Shown here piece after piece: positions 1-12,116 of a stretch of DNA of 64,000 nt. The stretch spans positions 372,395-436,394 of the forward strand of contig QAOA01005024.1 of NCBI GenBank assembly GCA_003255065.1. The letters are read 5' to 3'. Made by a program: the position numbers and the translations under genes. Within the stretch, counting starts at the first letter, position 1. Each line of letters begins with the position of its first letter. The notes beneath the pieces are model-generated. The model was not told where the DNA came from. It saw nothing but the letters and a program-made list of their open reading frames with translations, and ran no database searches. The DNA is from Cercis canadensis (taxonomy: Eukaryota; Streptophyta; Magnoliopsida; Fabales; Fabaceae).

Positions 1-1814
1 ATTTATTGGACCAAAACCAAAAAGTATCAACATACTAAAAGTAACATATACTTGAAGCAGTTGCTGATTTATTTATAGATTTTAATAGCTATATGTTGAT
101 GGGAGAATATCCCCCAATGGCTAAGGAAAGAATCTGCTGCAATAGAGTTCTCGAATTCAAATTTTATCATGAACAAACGAGTGGAATATATACGAGAGAA
201 CATAAACTATATACCATTGAACGGAAGGTAAAAAAGTAAAGCTCCCTGACCTGTATATAAGCTGTAATATAAATGCTAAAAAAAATCTATCCAGTCATTG
301 TATAAGGTATTGTATAAAAATTGATGCGTTAAAAAAAAAAAGTAAGTAGAATTTTTTTTTGCCAATAAGTAAATTCAATTAAATGTTAAATGCATGTAAT
401 TAAATTTAAATATTTATGTATGTGTTTGTAAGTTCAAAGATAATTATTAAAAAAAATAAGAAAATTTGTTTTAAAAATAATAATTAATAACACAATGTCC
501 AATGAAATTTTTTATTTTTAAAAGAGATTTTTTTATGTGATTCTCCCAAAATTCGAATGCAAATGCCTATGAGATACTTAGATAAGTGGCTACTGGCTAG
601 GATGTAGCAAGTTGAGTAAATACAAAAGGACAAATTTGCAGAAAGAAGCCAGTCGCCTTCTGTATCACTCTGCAACATCCACATGGAGTTGTCGACAAAG
701 AAAAGATAGATAAGACATTTAAGGACACCAATAATAGAAAGGAAGAAGTCAAGGGCAAACAGTAAATGTTGCAGATAAAGCAAACCAATAATTCAAAAAG
801 AAAATAATTATTCATCCATAGCCCGCAAATGAATTTAAATTTAGGTTCCCACTGTCCAAGCACTTTGTTGTCTTAAGTGCTAGTCTTTGCTTTGGTTACC
901 GTTGAGTTCACTGAACTTGCTTCCTTTCTGCCTCTTGTTTCTCAGTTTTGGTTGTAGTATCCCCTTTGAGTTTTCTCATCATTGATCACCTTTAAACTGA
1001 AAACCAAAGGAAAAGAAAAAATTCTGTGATTGCTCTTGGAAATTGGAGAAGAGAGATCGCCATGGAAGATGGTGCCAAGCTGCATAGAACATCTTGAAAA
1101 AGAGGTAAAAGATATTGTCAAGAATTTGTATGAAAGAAAAGTATAAATTACCTTTTCTGTGCAGCGTATTAAGGAAACTGTTGCTTATTTTATTATTTAT
1201 GTTATAGTTTTTGATAGAAAATAATCCATGAGTGAAGCAATTTTCAGTTTTGCTTGTAAAATATTATACTAAAAATTAACTTTTATTGAGCAACTTATTT
1301 ATATCTTGTGGTTTTTTCTCAGAGCATTAAGAAATGAAGAGAGGAAATTGCTCAAAAGTGTCATGCATCAGAGAAACCAACGATTGCAACTGGATTACCA
1401 AGCCCTCTTTAACTGTTCCTCTGGAGAAGACAAGTATACATGTAAGCTTACTTAGCTCTTTTATATCTAGGAGAACTTGAAATGGCTTAGACTAAAGCCT
1501 TTGTGCTTATTCATTGCTTCATATAGGCACTTTGGAGAAGAAAATATTAGACTCTTTGGTTTTAATGAATAATTATTGTTTTGGTAGTAAATTATTGTTC
1601 GTACTTAAGCTGCAAATACCATAATGGAAGAGATGTTAAGGATTTTGTAAGTTAACTGAAATTCCACTAAATGTGTGTTTTAGTACTATTTCTGATGATT
1701 ATGATTTTCGCAGAAATTGCTATGTTATTTCAGATTTAGTTTTTTATTTTAATTTTGTTGTTCATGGGACTTCCCTTGATTCAATTTGGGGAAAAAGTTA
1801 TAGGCAAGACTAGT
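1..1814. other. AT-rich stretch, no confident gene
   Basis: No gene can be supported here. Open frames on the minus strand at 484-863 are low-complexity and hydrophobic, without recognisable domains. One exon-like segment (about 1320-1452, plus strand) follows an AG and reads open for some 40 codons (ALRNEERKLLKSVMHQ...). It is rich in charged residues and ends near a stop. I cannot assign it to a family, and it could be a remnant exon. Confidence 0.5.
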
Positions 1815-1823
1815 TTATTATTA

Positions 1824-2025
1824 GAGTAAAACCCCTTTTTGGTCCCTCGAGGACTAATTTGTCGTACGGAACCATAATTTGAGGACTAAATTGTCAGCGA
1901 ATATAATTCGAGGACTAATTTGTCAGCGAAAACAATAATTCGAAGACTAATTTGTCACCGAACATTTTTGGGGGACTAATTTGTCAGTGGATGTATTTTT
2001 CAGGGACCAAAAAGGGGTTTTACTC
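1824..2025. mobile_element. Mutator-like MITE, 202 bp, 9-bp target duplication
   Basis: The ends are perfect inverted repeats of about 24 bp: GAGTAAAACCCCTTTTTGG and onwards at 1824, mirrored at 2002-2025. The element is flanked by the perfect 9-bp direct repeat TTATTATTA (1815-1823 and 2026-2034). A 9-bp duplication is the signature of Mutator-like elements. The interior has about five degenerate copies of a unit around GGACTAATTTGTCAGCG. There is no coding capacity, so it is non-autonomous. Boundaries and duplication are read directly; the superfamily is inferred from duplication length. Confidence 0.85.
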
Positions 2026-2034
2026 TTATTATTA

Positions 2035-2729
2035 TATGTTACGCTGTGAAGCATGCTCAAATATGATGTGGAAAGCTAGTTCTCTTGCTTCGTACCTTAA
2101 ATATGCTTCATATGTGTCTTTGTCTGATAATTAGATTAGTTCCATAAGTTCCCCTGAGTGAGGTGTACTCTCATTCTATCTGTTAGACAACACTTTTGTC
2201 TGTTTTCCAAGCTTGATTTACCTTATTTTAGACTGCCATATATGATAGACAGCTAACACAAACTTACATGCGCGACAATATTAGCTAAGTGAATTGAATG
2301 CTGATAACTAAAAATATGCATTGACTTATGTTATAGTTTTATTTAAGTCTATGTATTTATACTACTGAGTAAATGTAAGTTATGTATCTCATCATTAGAT
2401 GAGTTTATGCAAAAAAATTTACATAATGGTGATCATGTATGAAGACACGATGCCTTTTGTAGCATGTATTTGTTTAGGTGATGTGGTGATAGGGTTGAGT
2501 TCTTGCAAATTGGATTGATACCCTCTTTAGGGGACATAAAAAATTGTAAATAATTGAAAAAGTACGTTACTTGAAGCTAGATTACTAAATGACTTGTTAC
2601 AAGCTTAATCACCCTTCCATGCTTACTTGCATTTTACACTAATGATTACATTCAACTTACAATATTTACAATGACATTAATACTATAAAATATATAGCAT
2701 ATTACTTCCTATATATTAACATATTATCA
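2035..2729. other. AT-rich spacer, nothing recognised
   Basis: Between the MITE and the first long palindrome I see no domain, RNA gene or repeat structure. The 60-codon frame at 1952-2134 straddles the MITE boundary and is chance. Confidence 0.5.
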
Positions 2730-4309
2730 CACGGAATAGAAGCTTGTTAATGAGCAGTGATAATCAGATAATTATCTCTATTTGTCATTTTTTTTTATTT
2801 AAAACAGTTTATTTTTATACTTATACTCTGTCAAGTAACAATGATTTTATCATCTAGAAGGTCAAGAGACACATTGAACTTTTTATCAAAGAGTTTAATG
2901 TATTTATATTAGGTCCTAAAATTTAATGAAATCTCATTCGTAATAGAGTGATAAGTAAAATATCATTATTTAACTATATATTTTTTTAATTATCATATTT
3001 TTTTTAAAATCATATTTTTTTTTCATTAATCTATTCTAAGAATATTGGTCAATTTTTTTTATAATAGTTATTTTAATAGTTTTTGATAAGATAAACTTAT
3101 AAACTTAGTATGAATACTAAATTGATAGATCTTATAAGAATACAATAAATTGTGAAAGTGTTAAAAATTTTAGATAATCATATTTATTTGAATTGAGGGT
3201 AAGACAAGATTAAGAGACAATAATATTTAGTATAGTGTATCGATAACATTTAAATATATACATAACTCAATTTTTATATTTAAAATTTTTTATTCTTTTG
3301 GTAATTTATTTAATTATAATGCACTCTAACGCAGAGATGATGAGTAAATGAGAACAAAAATTTAACATATAATTTTGATATAAACATAAAATAATTTAAT
3401 AAAATTATAAAAAAAAATAAAATTTAAATTAAATTTTCTTTATCATGTCTGAAAATTGAAATATTTATTTTTTTAGGGTCATTGGTGTTTATCTATACAA
3501 TAGAAATAAAAATTTTGTCGTACAGATAAATACCAATGACCCAAAAAAAATAAATATATTAATTTTCGGACATAATAAAAAAGATTTGATTTAAACTTTA
3601 TTTTTTATTTTTTTAATAGTTTTATCAAATTATTTTATCTTTATGTCAAAATTGTATGTTAAATTTTTATTTTTTAATTTTCTTATTATCTTGGCATTGG
3701 AGTATATTATAGTTAAATAAATTGTTAGAAAGATTAAAAATTTTAAATATAAAAGTTTGAGTTATATATATAGCTAAATGTTACTGAGACATCATGTTAA
3801 ATATTATAATGTCTTTTAATTTTGTCCCACCCTCGACTCAAATAAATATGGTTATTCAGATTTTTTTAATACTTTCACAATTCATTGTATTCTTATAAGA
3901 TTTATTAATTTAATCTTTGAACAAAGTTTATGAGTCCATCTTGTCAAAAACTATTGAAGTACTTCTTATAAAAAAAAATATGTCAATATTCATAGAATGA
4001 GTTAATAAAAGAAGAAATGTGAATTTAAAAGAACATGATAATTAGGAAAAAAAAATAGTTAAGTAATGATATTTTACTTACTACTCTATTAAAAAAAAGA
4101 TTTCGTTGAATTTTAAAATTCAATATAAGTATATTAAAATCTTTAATAAAAAATTTAATGTTTACTTCTCTTGACTTTCTGGATGATGAAGTCATTGTTA
4201 TCTGATAAAGCACGAGTGTAAAAATACTATTTTGAATAAGAAAAAATAACAATTTGAGGTGAGTATCCAATGATTGTTGCTCGTTAGTAAGCTTTTATTT
4301 TTTTTCGTG
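2730..4309. repeat. Long imperfect palindrome A (foldback-like element)
   Basis: Two arms of about 765-785 bp lie head to head around a loop of about 29 bp (3495-3523). Near the axis, TCATTGGTGTTTATCT (3479-3494) mirrors AGATAAATACCAATGA (3524-3539). Mid-arm, GATCTTATAAGAATACAAT near 3128 mirrors the 3890-3900 region. Outer arm blocks around TCATCTAGAAGGTCAAGAGA (2850s) mirror 4170-4190. The match runs out to CACG (2730) and CGTG (4309). Arms differ by many substitutions and small indels, so the element is old. I found no convincing target duplication and no real ORF. It could be a foldback or MITE-type DNA element; a transcript across it would form a long hairpin. Confidence 0.8.
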
Positions 4310-4719
4310 TTATTTCGTAATATGAATGTTACTGTAAGTGTTGTAAATTAAATGTAGTCATCAAAATTACATTTTATGTTATTACAATAATTTCTTAGTC
4401 AATCAAAGAACAAACATGGCTTATGGATAGAAGTGTTATATCACATATATAATTCTTATTTTGAATTTTTTATTTTTTTTGATGGGTTCATTTTGAAACT
4501 TGTGTACTTAGAAATATTATGACTTCTATCATTATAGTTACAAGAATTTATATTTTGTCTTATTATTTGCATATGATTTAATGTATCACATGTAAATAAT
4601 TAAGGTTATTATATAATTTTCATTAAGAAAAATTAAGCCGTTATGTATAGATAAAAATGAAATCCATAATTTCCTTAAAAATATCCTACTTGTGAAATAC
4701 GAGCTGCCGGTTGGTTGTT

Positions 4720-4845
4720 GCGACGCTAGGATACGGGCGTAACGACACCCAGAACATGACATGGAATTCAAGTTGCCGAAACTTACAATGTTAGGCATCG
4801 CGATGCTAGGGTATGGGTGTAACGACGTCTAGAACATAGCTTAAA
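4720..4845. repeat. 80-bp imperfect direct repeat
   Basis: GCGACGCTAGGATACGGGCG at 4720 recurs as GCGATGCTAGGGTATGGGTG at 4800, each followed by a related GTAACGAC...AGAACAT block. The period is 80 bp and the second copy is partial. It is locally GC-richer than its surroundings and noncoding. The rest of 4310-4974 shows nothing else. Confidence 0.6.
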
Positions 4846-4974
4846 CTTATGTTGCAAGGCAACTACAGTTTAAACTTATGTTGCACAGGTACGAAATGCA
4901 TGTACGGCATTCTTCAAAAAATAAGGGTACGGAGAGGTCATAGGTATCCCAAGTCATATATATATATTATTTGG

Positions 4975-6655
4975 TGACAAAATAGTCTCAGTTTTAACTT
5001 AATAATTAATTATGAAGATGAAGATTTATATGTAAGTTAAAATTTTTAATGAAATGGTGCCAAAATTAATTTAAATATGTAGAACAATTAAAAGTCTCGG
5101 CATGAACAGTAATTTATGAATAAATGTTGTGAACAATACTCATGAAGAGTAATATATGAACAGTAAAAATAAACAGTAAATTTGAAATAAAAGATAAGTT
5201 AATCTGGTGATAATTCGCACTAAAAAATAAAAAAAAAAGGGATGAATATTTATGAAAGAATATGAGTTTGGTGGTAATACATCCAGAAAAACGAAAAATG
5301 GATTATGAATACAAAAGTAATAAATTTAAATTTGATATTAAACAAAATAATACTTACAATTTTGAAAGTACTTTGAAATTTATTTTGAAATTATTTACAT
5401 GCAAAACTTTGATACATAATGAGATAAGAAATTTTGAAGGATTAAAGAAAATTTTTTAATTTAGGTTTTAAAAATTTTAAAATCTAAAATTAAAAAGAAC
5501 TTGAAATAAAGAAAATTTTACTTAAGAAAGCTTTAGAATGAAAATTTTAAAGATAATTTTTTGAATGTCTTTCTTGTGTCTTGAGTTTGTCTTTTATAGA
5601 TTTGAGATGTAGATTTGAGAAATGTTAAAATCTATGGATTTTAAAGTGTTTGAAATTTATCTTTTGTTTTGTTAATGAGGTGTAAGAAATTTTTTTTGAA
5701 AGTCTTGTAATGTTGTCACTTGTTATGAGGAGTAGTCTTCATGTCTTTTAACTTTAACATTTGTCTTATCACTTGTTATAAAAAAAATTCTTCAAAATTT
5801 GTTGACTATAATGCTGAGTTGTTTGTCATGTGCAATGATTCTAAAAAATTGTAAATTTCATATGATTACAAGCAACTCATCATCATAGTCAATAATTCAA
5901 GTTTTGAAGATTTTCCTTTATGATAAAAGGTAAAATAAGTGTTAAAATTAGAAAACATAAAGAGTACATCTCATGATAAATGACAACATTATAAGATTTC
6001 TTGAAAAGTTTTCTTACACTCCATTAACAAGATAAAAGATGAATTTCAAATACTTTGAAATCCATGGATTTCAACACTTCTCAAATCCTTCAAAGTGAAA
6101 CTTTCTTCCTTTCAAGTTCTCTTTAAATTTAGACTTTCAAAATTTTAAAGCCTAAATTAAAAAATATTTCTTAATCCTTCAAAGTCTTTTATTTCATTAT
6201 GTATTAAAATTTTATATGTATATAATTTCAAAGCAAGTTTCAAAGTTGTAAATATTATTTTGCATTCATAATCATTTTTCGTTTTTCTAAAGGATTACTG
6301 TCAGACTAGTCTTCTTTCATAAGTATTTATCATTATCTTTCTTTTTAGTGCGAATTTCTGTCGGATTAGCCTCATTTTTATTTTTGAAATACTGTTTATT
6401 TTTACTGTTCACAACATTACTGTCAGACTAGTCTTCTTTCATAAGTATTTATCATTATCTTTCTTTTTAGTGTGAATTTCTGTCGGATTAGCCTCATTTT
6501 TATTTTTGAAATACTGTTTATTTTTACTGTTCACAACATTATTCATAAGTACTATTCGTGTTAAAATTTTTATTTATTCTATATGTTTAAATTAATCTAT
6601 GCACTCTTTTGTTAAAGTTTTTGTCTTACTCATTAATCTTCATCTTTATATATAT
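4975..6655. repeat. Long imperfect palindrome B
   Basis: Arms of roughly 0.8 kb are centred near 5845. The inner match is GTTGACTATAATGCTGAGTTG (5800-5820) against CAACTCATCATCATAGTCAA (5873-5892). Outer matches pair AACAGTAAAAATAAACAGTA (about 5160) with TACTGTTTATTTTTACTGTT (about 6390 and 6513), and the GATGAAGATTTATATG block near 5017 with 6640-6655. The left end resembles the left end of palindrome C, so B and C are two members of one family lying side by side. The 65-codon frame at 5262-5459 is within the arm and not a gene. Confidence 0.75.
6294..6540. repeat. 122-bp tandem duplication in the right arm of palindrome B
   Basis: ATTACTGTCAGACTAGTCTT at 6294 recurs at 6416. Each copy runs through a TCGGATTAGCCTC block to TTTTTACTGTTCACAACATT. 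The copies are almost identical, so this duplication is younger than the arms themselves. Confidence 0.85.
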
Positions 6656-6657
6656 CG

Positions 6658-8485
6658 TTGACAAGATTGCTCGATTTTGACTTAATGATTAATGAAGATG
6701 ATTATAATTTAATGAGTAAGTCAAAACATGTAATGAAAGTGTGCAAAAATAAATTTAAACATGAAAGAGTAGAAGATTTAGAGTGAACAATAATTTATAA
6801 ATAGTGACGTAAATAGTAAACATTAACAGTAATGATGAACAATAATTTTAAAATAGTAAAATAAACAGTAACTTGAAAAATTAAAAGGGAAGCTAATTCC
6901 GTGGTAATCCACACTGAAAAGTAGTATGAAGAGGAAATACTTATGAAAGGGTGTTAATCCGACGGTAATCCACACTGAAAAGCTTAAGAGAAGGATAATG
7001 AATGCATAATACAAAAAATATTGAAATAAAGTTTAATATTAAATAAATTAGTATTTACAACTTTAGAACTTCTTGAAATACATTTTAAAAGTAATTACAA
7101 ACTTTTGTACATAATGAAGAGAGCAAGGTCTTTGAGAAAAGGTTGATGAAAGGTTTTCTAACTTAAGTGTTGATGAAATTCTAAACATAAAGAAAAAATT
7201 TTACTTGAAAATTTTTTAGGGAGAAAAGATTAGTAAAATTAGTGTAGGTTTTAGTCTGTTCTTCTTGAGTGATGAACTTCCATACTTATAGATCTTGATG
7301 AGAGGATGAATTCCAAATAGTTTGAAATTCATTCTTGTTTTGATGCATGAGTTGTTATGTAATTTTTAATGATGTCTTCTTGTGTTGATATATGTAATGA
7401 GAGAAAGCCTTCAATTTTTCTTTTGTTGACACTTATTATGACACTTGGCATAAGGGAGAGTCTTCATGAACCTTTGTTGACTTATTGACTACGATGATAA
7501 ATTTGCTGATAGCATGTGAACTTGTCAGGACTTTGAGTAACTTTATCAGAGTCTTGACAAGTTTATATGTTATCAGCAAACTTATCATCATAGTTAATAA
7601 GTCAAAATTTTTTTAAGAAGACTCTTTCTTACAAATTCACATGCTATCAGCAAATTTATTATTATAGTCAATAAGTCAACAAAGTTTTAAGAAGACTTCT
7701 CCTTGTGCTAAGTGTCATAACAAGTGTCAACAAGAGAAGAATTAAAGACTTCCCCTTATTACACGTCATCACAAGAAGATATCATGAAAAATTACATAAC
7801 AACTCATGCATTAAGACAAGAATGAATTTCAAACCATTTGAAATCTATCCTCATCAAGGTCTATAAATAGGCAAGTTCATCACTCAAGAAAAATAGATTA
7901 ATTCTTACACTAATTTCACTAACTTTTTTTCCTTAAAGCTTTCCCAAGTTAAGCTTTTTTCTTAGGTTTAGAATTTCATCAAAGTTTCAACACTTAGGTT
8001 AGAAAACATTTTATCAAAAACCTTGCTCTTTTCATTATGTACAAAAGTTTGTAATTACTTTCAAAGTATATTTCAAGAAATTTCAAAATTGTAAGTACTA
8101 TTTTGTTTAATATTAAACTTTATTTCAATATTTTTTTTATTATGCATTCATTATCCTTCTCCTAAGCTTTCTAGTGCTGACTACCGCTAGATTAGCACCA
8201 TTTCATAAGCATTTTCTCTTCCTATTGTTTTCCAGTGGAGATTAGCATCATTTTTAATTTTTGAAGTTATTGTTTATTTTACTATTTAAAATTAATGTTC
8301 ATCATTACTGTTAATGTTTATTTTTCACGTCACTATTTATAAGTTACTGTTCACTCCGAATCTTTTACTTTTTCTTCATGTTTAAATTTATTTTTGCACA
8401 CTTTTATTACATGTTTTGATTTGTTCATTAAATCATAATCCTTTTCATTAATCATTTAGTCAAATTACAAATAATCAATCAAAAA
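6658..8485. repeat. Long imperfect palindrome C
   Basis: Arms of roughly 0.9 kb are centred near 7545, inside a segment where GTCAGGACTTTGAG faces GTCTTGACAAG. The left arm GACTTAATGATTAATGAAG (6678) mirrors CTTTTCATTAATCATTTAGT (8442-8461). AAGTTTAATATTAAATAAAT (about 7027) mirrors 8106-8125. The left arm has a 61-bp direct repeat of GTAATCCACACTGAAAAG (6903 and 6964). It is noncoding and belongs to the same family as palindrome B. Confidence 0.75.
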
Positions 8486-9313
8486 TTGCTCCTGATGCTC
8501 TGTTTGTTGGAAAATGTCAAATGGCCATTTTGATTTTGTGAAGAAAGAAAGGAAATTTAATTGTTAGGGCATTAAAAGATGGCATTGTAAGGCTCCTAAG
8601 ATTCAATTTCCGCCTCTCCAAAAACGACACCGTATCCATCAAATGTAATTTTTGCCTTTGTCTAAAACTTTGCCGTATTCAATTGATCGGTATTTTTTTT
8701 GTTTGAAACATCATCATATCAATTTGATTGGGATTTGCATCTTCAAAACGTCGTCGTTTCCTTCTTTCACTGGCAACTCAACATTTTGAGAGCATTTCTT
8801 TGACAAAACTTGGTGTTTTGCAGTGAAAAAAAATTAAAAAAAAAAATGAGATTTGGTGTGATTCGGTGACTAAGTACGCGTTTCGCATTTTGGAAGCGTA
8901 CTCAAAATGGCGTACTAGTGCTTCATAACTTTAAACAAATAAGATCTTGTCTTGGGTTTCATATGGTTTTATTTCTTTTCCTTTCCTTCTTATTTATTTA
9001 TTTATTTTCAACATTAGTTTGTTTGTTTTCTCGTTTGGAAGATAAGTTTTGTTTACTTGCTTATACATATAATTTCAGTTAAGCAAAAAAAGTAAGATTG
9101 AATTATATAAAGCAGCTTCCATTTAGATGATTCCATAGATAGTAATAGTAATAAATATTATTCAAGTAAAATGATTTAACTTCTAGAAAAATGGAAATCA
9201 TTTAACTGGTTCTTGAGGCTATGGTATTTTTTGAGTTTTGCTTCAAAAGCTCTCAACTAGATCTAGTGCTCTATGCTTCGGAGTTTAGACAAGATATTCT
9301 ATTAATCTACTAG
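8486..9313. other. Intergenic, nothing recognised
   Basis: AT-rich sequence with short TTTA repeats near 8990-9010. No domain-bearing frame or RNA gene was seen on either strand. Confidence 0.5.
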
Positions 9314-9930
9314 AATGCCTACTACTTTGCCATTTGGTTGACTGAACCTAATGGACAAAAGGGCACTGTTGTATGGATGGCAAACCGTGACCAACCCATC
9401 AATGGAAAGTGCTCAACCCTAGCCCTCCTTAATAAAGGTAACTTGGTGATAATGGATGCTGGTCAATCCAACATTTTAGATACTTCCACTAGTTCAATGT
9501 CTTCCTTGCACTTGCTTCTTTATGACACTGGTAATCTTCTATTATGTGAATCAAACCATGTTATTTTATGGCAAAGCTTTGATTTCCCTACCAATACACT
9601 CCTTCCTCAACAAGTTTTCACCGGATACAAAAACCTAGTTTCCTCAAGAGGTTCAAGTAACCACTCCTCTGGTTTCTACCAACTCTTCTTCGACAATGAT
9701 AATGTTCTTCGTCATCTTTACGATGGCCTTGATGTTTCAAGTGTTTATTGACCAGGTCCTTGGCTTTTGAGTTGGGATGCTCAAATAACAACATATAATA
9801 GTACTAGGGTTGCAGTGCTTGATTCCTTAGGAAAATTTATTACATCATATCATTTCAATTTTATGACGTTGGATTATGAGATGAGGATCCATAGAAGACT
9901 AACAATTGATAAAAGGAATAGCCCTCTAAA
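9314..9930 (+). pseudogene. G-type lectin S-receptor-like kinase fragment (bulb-lectin domain)
   Basis: The frame beginning just after a TAG at about 9312 reads NAYYFAIWLTEPN, then GTVVWMANRDQPINGK, GNLVIMDA, an LLYDTGNLLL block and LWQSFDFPTNTLLPQ. This is the order of a mannose-binding B-lectin domain as found in membrane receptor-like kinases. An in-frame TGA at 9749-9751 sits where the family has tryptophan in the YWP motif. After it the same frame continues with PGPWLL, YNSTRVAVLDSLG and RRLTID until about 9930. No signal peptide, transmembrane segment or kinase follows. It is a truncated, nonsense-bearing relic. The family identification is firm; the exact ends are not. Confidence 0.85.
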
Positions 9931-10924
9931 GTTACATCATCGATGTGAACACCTTAAACTACAGAAAACACTTCAATTTGGCTTGCAACAAATACCTGAT
10001 ATTGCTCATTCGAAAGATGGTAGGTTGATAAGACCACCTCAACTGAGGTCTCCAATCTTGTTGAAGACCCCTTGTTGAGGTACAGTTTGATGAGGAGGGG
10101 CATATTGAGCTCTCCAACCCTGTTGATAAGGGGCTTGCTGAATTCCCCAACCTTACTGAGGACCTCAACCCTATTGAGTTTGAGGATGAGAAGTGGTATG
10201 TAGTGTCATTCGTTAAGGATTGGTAATTATTTACAAAATAGTAATTTAAAACAAATAAACAAAATAATTGTAATGCATTGACCTGTCTGCCTGTTATCGC
10301 ATTTTTAAAGCTCATTCACCGACGTGTTATTCGTGGATACCACGTCATATAATTTAGATTTATACCAAATGACTTGTCTAAATTAATAACATATAAACGT
10401 CTATCATCGCACAGGAGATTGTGCTTAATATGATAGAAAGGTCACAACATAGTCTGCTTTCCTCTCATATTGACATTATGTAATTGTGCATTATAAGAGT
10501 AATTTTTTATGAAATGTGTTTTCTACTCTTAAATTGACGCATAACCCAATTTGGATTATTGTGCTTTATGATGTGATAATATATTAATAACATCTTAGCA
10601 GCCCAAATAACATAGATTAGTTACTGGTAATAAGTATTCTTATATCATCAATTTCAAGTAAATCAAAGTATCGTCAATACCTCATTTGATCCAAGCTATA
10701 ACCAATGCTCATACAATCTAAAGGAGATTTTCACTTAAAATGTTTCGGAAATATAATATACATTATATACATTGAATATACATTATAAATATTTTTAAAA
10801 TTGACAACATTCATACAATGTAACATAATTATTTTGACGAAAATATTTATGACATATAATATTTTCATGTAATTTAATTGACTACTCTTAATGCTAATGT
10901 AGTTTAAAAATTTATTTACTGATC
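9931..10924. other. Intergenic; short open repeat-like stretch
   Basis: At 10030-10225 the plus strand shows a run of related GA/CCTCAAC/TTGTTGA words and an open frame of about 44 codons (EEGHIELSNPVDKG...) ending at a stop near 10225. I do not recognise it. The remainder is AT-rich and featureless. Confidence 0.4.
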
Positions 10925-11515
10925 CAGTGGCCCAGTTAGATTTAGTTTTCTTGGAGTTATGGAAAGAAATCTCTCCCAAGCCCAACATTGGAGCAAGACA
11001 CAATAACCTACAAAATTATTAACTTGCTCAAAAGAAATCATGCTGAGACTCTTATAAAGATATGCAAGACAAACAGATTCTCAGCTGAATCTCTCAACTT
11101 TATCCCAATTTTCTAACAACTTCAAATATATAATATGAACGTAATTTTCAATTTTATCAGACATAAGTCACATGCTAATCAGACGTAGTATATGTGCTTT
11201 AGTATATCGTTGTACCGCGTCATCTGCAAAAGTTAGCATAATTTTAGTCTTCATTCAGCTAAAACCCAATCAGGTGGGGTTACACCTAGCAATTCTCGAC
11301 ACAACTCATTCTATAAATAATCGATGTACTCTGTTATTGCATTCTTATCAACAAGTAGACCAAATAACATTTTCACATCTTGTAGGGTGATAGTGCACTC
11401 ACCGCCAAACATATGAAATGTATATATCTATGGCTTCCATCGTTTAACTAATACATATATTAATTGGGCATCTATTAGAAGATGTTCTATTTCTGCAACC
11501 CCACCAAAATTTGTT
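10925..11515 (-). pseudogene. Plant mobile domain (MAIN-like) pseudogene
   Basis: Read on the minus strand from about 11515 downwards: LLIDAQLIYVLVKRWKP, then [36 protein letters not shown], and in another frame DDAVQRYTKAHILRLIS, YLKLLENWDKVERFS, then VLLQCWAWERFLSITPR. This is the conserved order of the plant mobile domain (aminotransferase-like PMD) found in MAIN/MAIL proteins and in some transposons: ALVERW, THTFHL, GECTITLEDV, ELLGVTPP, AYILRLIGG, LLQLWAWER. At least five stops (for example TGA where the family has TGG after RFS) and one or more frameshifts break it. It is probably transposon-derived. Family firm, ends approximate. Confidence 0.8.
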
Positions 11516-12116
11516 ATTTTAACTTATTTCATAGACCGATCGTTCGGTCTACGTATTTTACCATGATTTCGAGGGCGTACAACTATATCTATCTTTTTCA
11601 TTTATTACTTAAAAAATTACAAAATTTTACAAATAAAATTATAATATATTTAAAAAAAATTTCTAAATTAAAAATGTTTCACAAAAATATTAGTAAATTA
11701 CTTATTCTAATATCTCATACTTTTGTTGATATATGATTTTTGTTAAGTCAATAAAATAGAATCTTGTGGTCCTGGTAGTAAAAATTGTCCCATCATATTA
11801 TCTAATAAATGTCTTTTAGTTGAAACAAAATAAATAAAAATAATCTCTAATGGGACTAGAAGAAGAAGAAGACCAATATTTTATAGGACACAAGAACAGA
11901 TGAACAAAAGAATAAGAAGAAGAGTGAGAGGAAGGTGAAGATGAAGAGAAATAGGGAAAAGGACCAGCGGAAGAGGAAAGAAAGAAAAAAATTTGCATGC
12001 AAATGAACTGTCATGTGACAACGTGTGATAAGGCTAACAGCGAGCCCTTTAGGGACACGCCATGTGGTGCCTGCATTTGTCCCAAAGTCTCATCATGTCA
12101 AACCACGCTTGCCACA
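11516..12116. other. Intergenic, nothing recognised
   Basis: AT-rich to 11760, then a purine-rich AGAAGAAGA-type stretch (11860-11990). Frames here are low-complexity serine-rich artefacts. Confidence 0.45.

Noticed and set aside
484..863. Two overlapping minus-strand open frames (99 and 88 codons)
   Set aside because: Cys/Phe/Leu-rich chance frames without domain, splice sites or homology to anything I recognise.
4025..4270. 81-codon minus-strand frame
   Set aside because: Lies wholly in the right arm of palindrome A; low-complexity product of AT-rich repeat DNA.
2723..4316. Target duplication around palindrome A
   Set aside because: ATTAT and TTATT look alike only because both flanks are AT-rich; no exact repeat at the arm ends.
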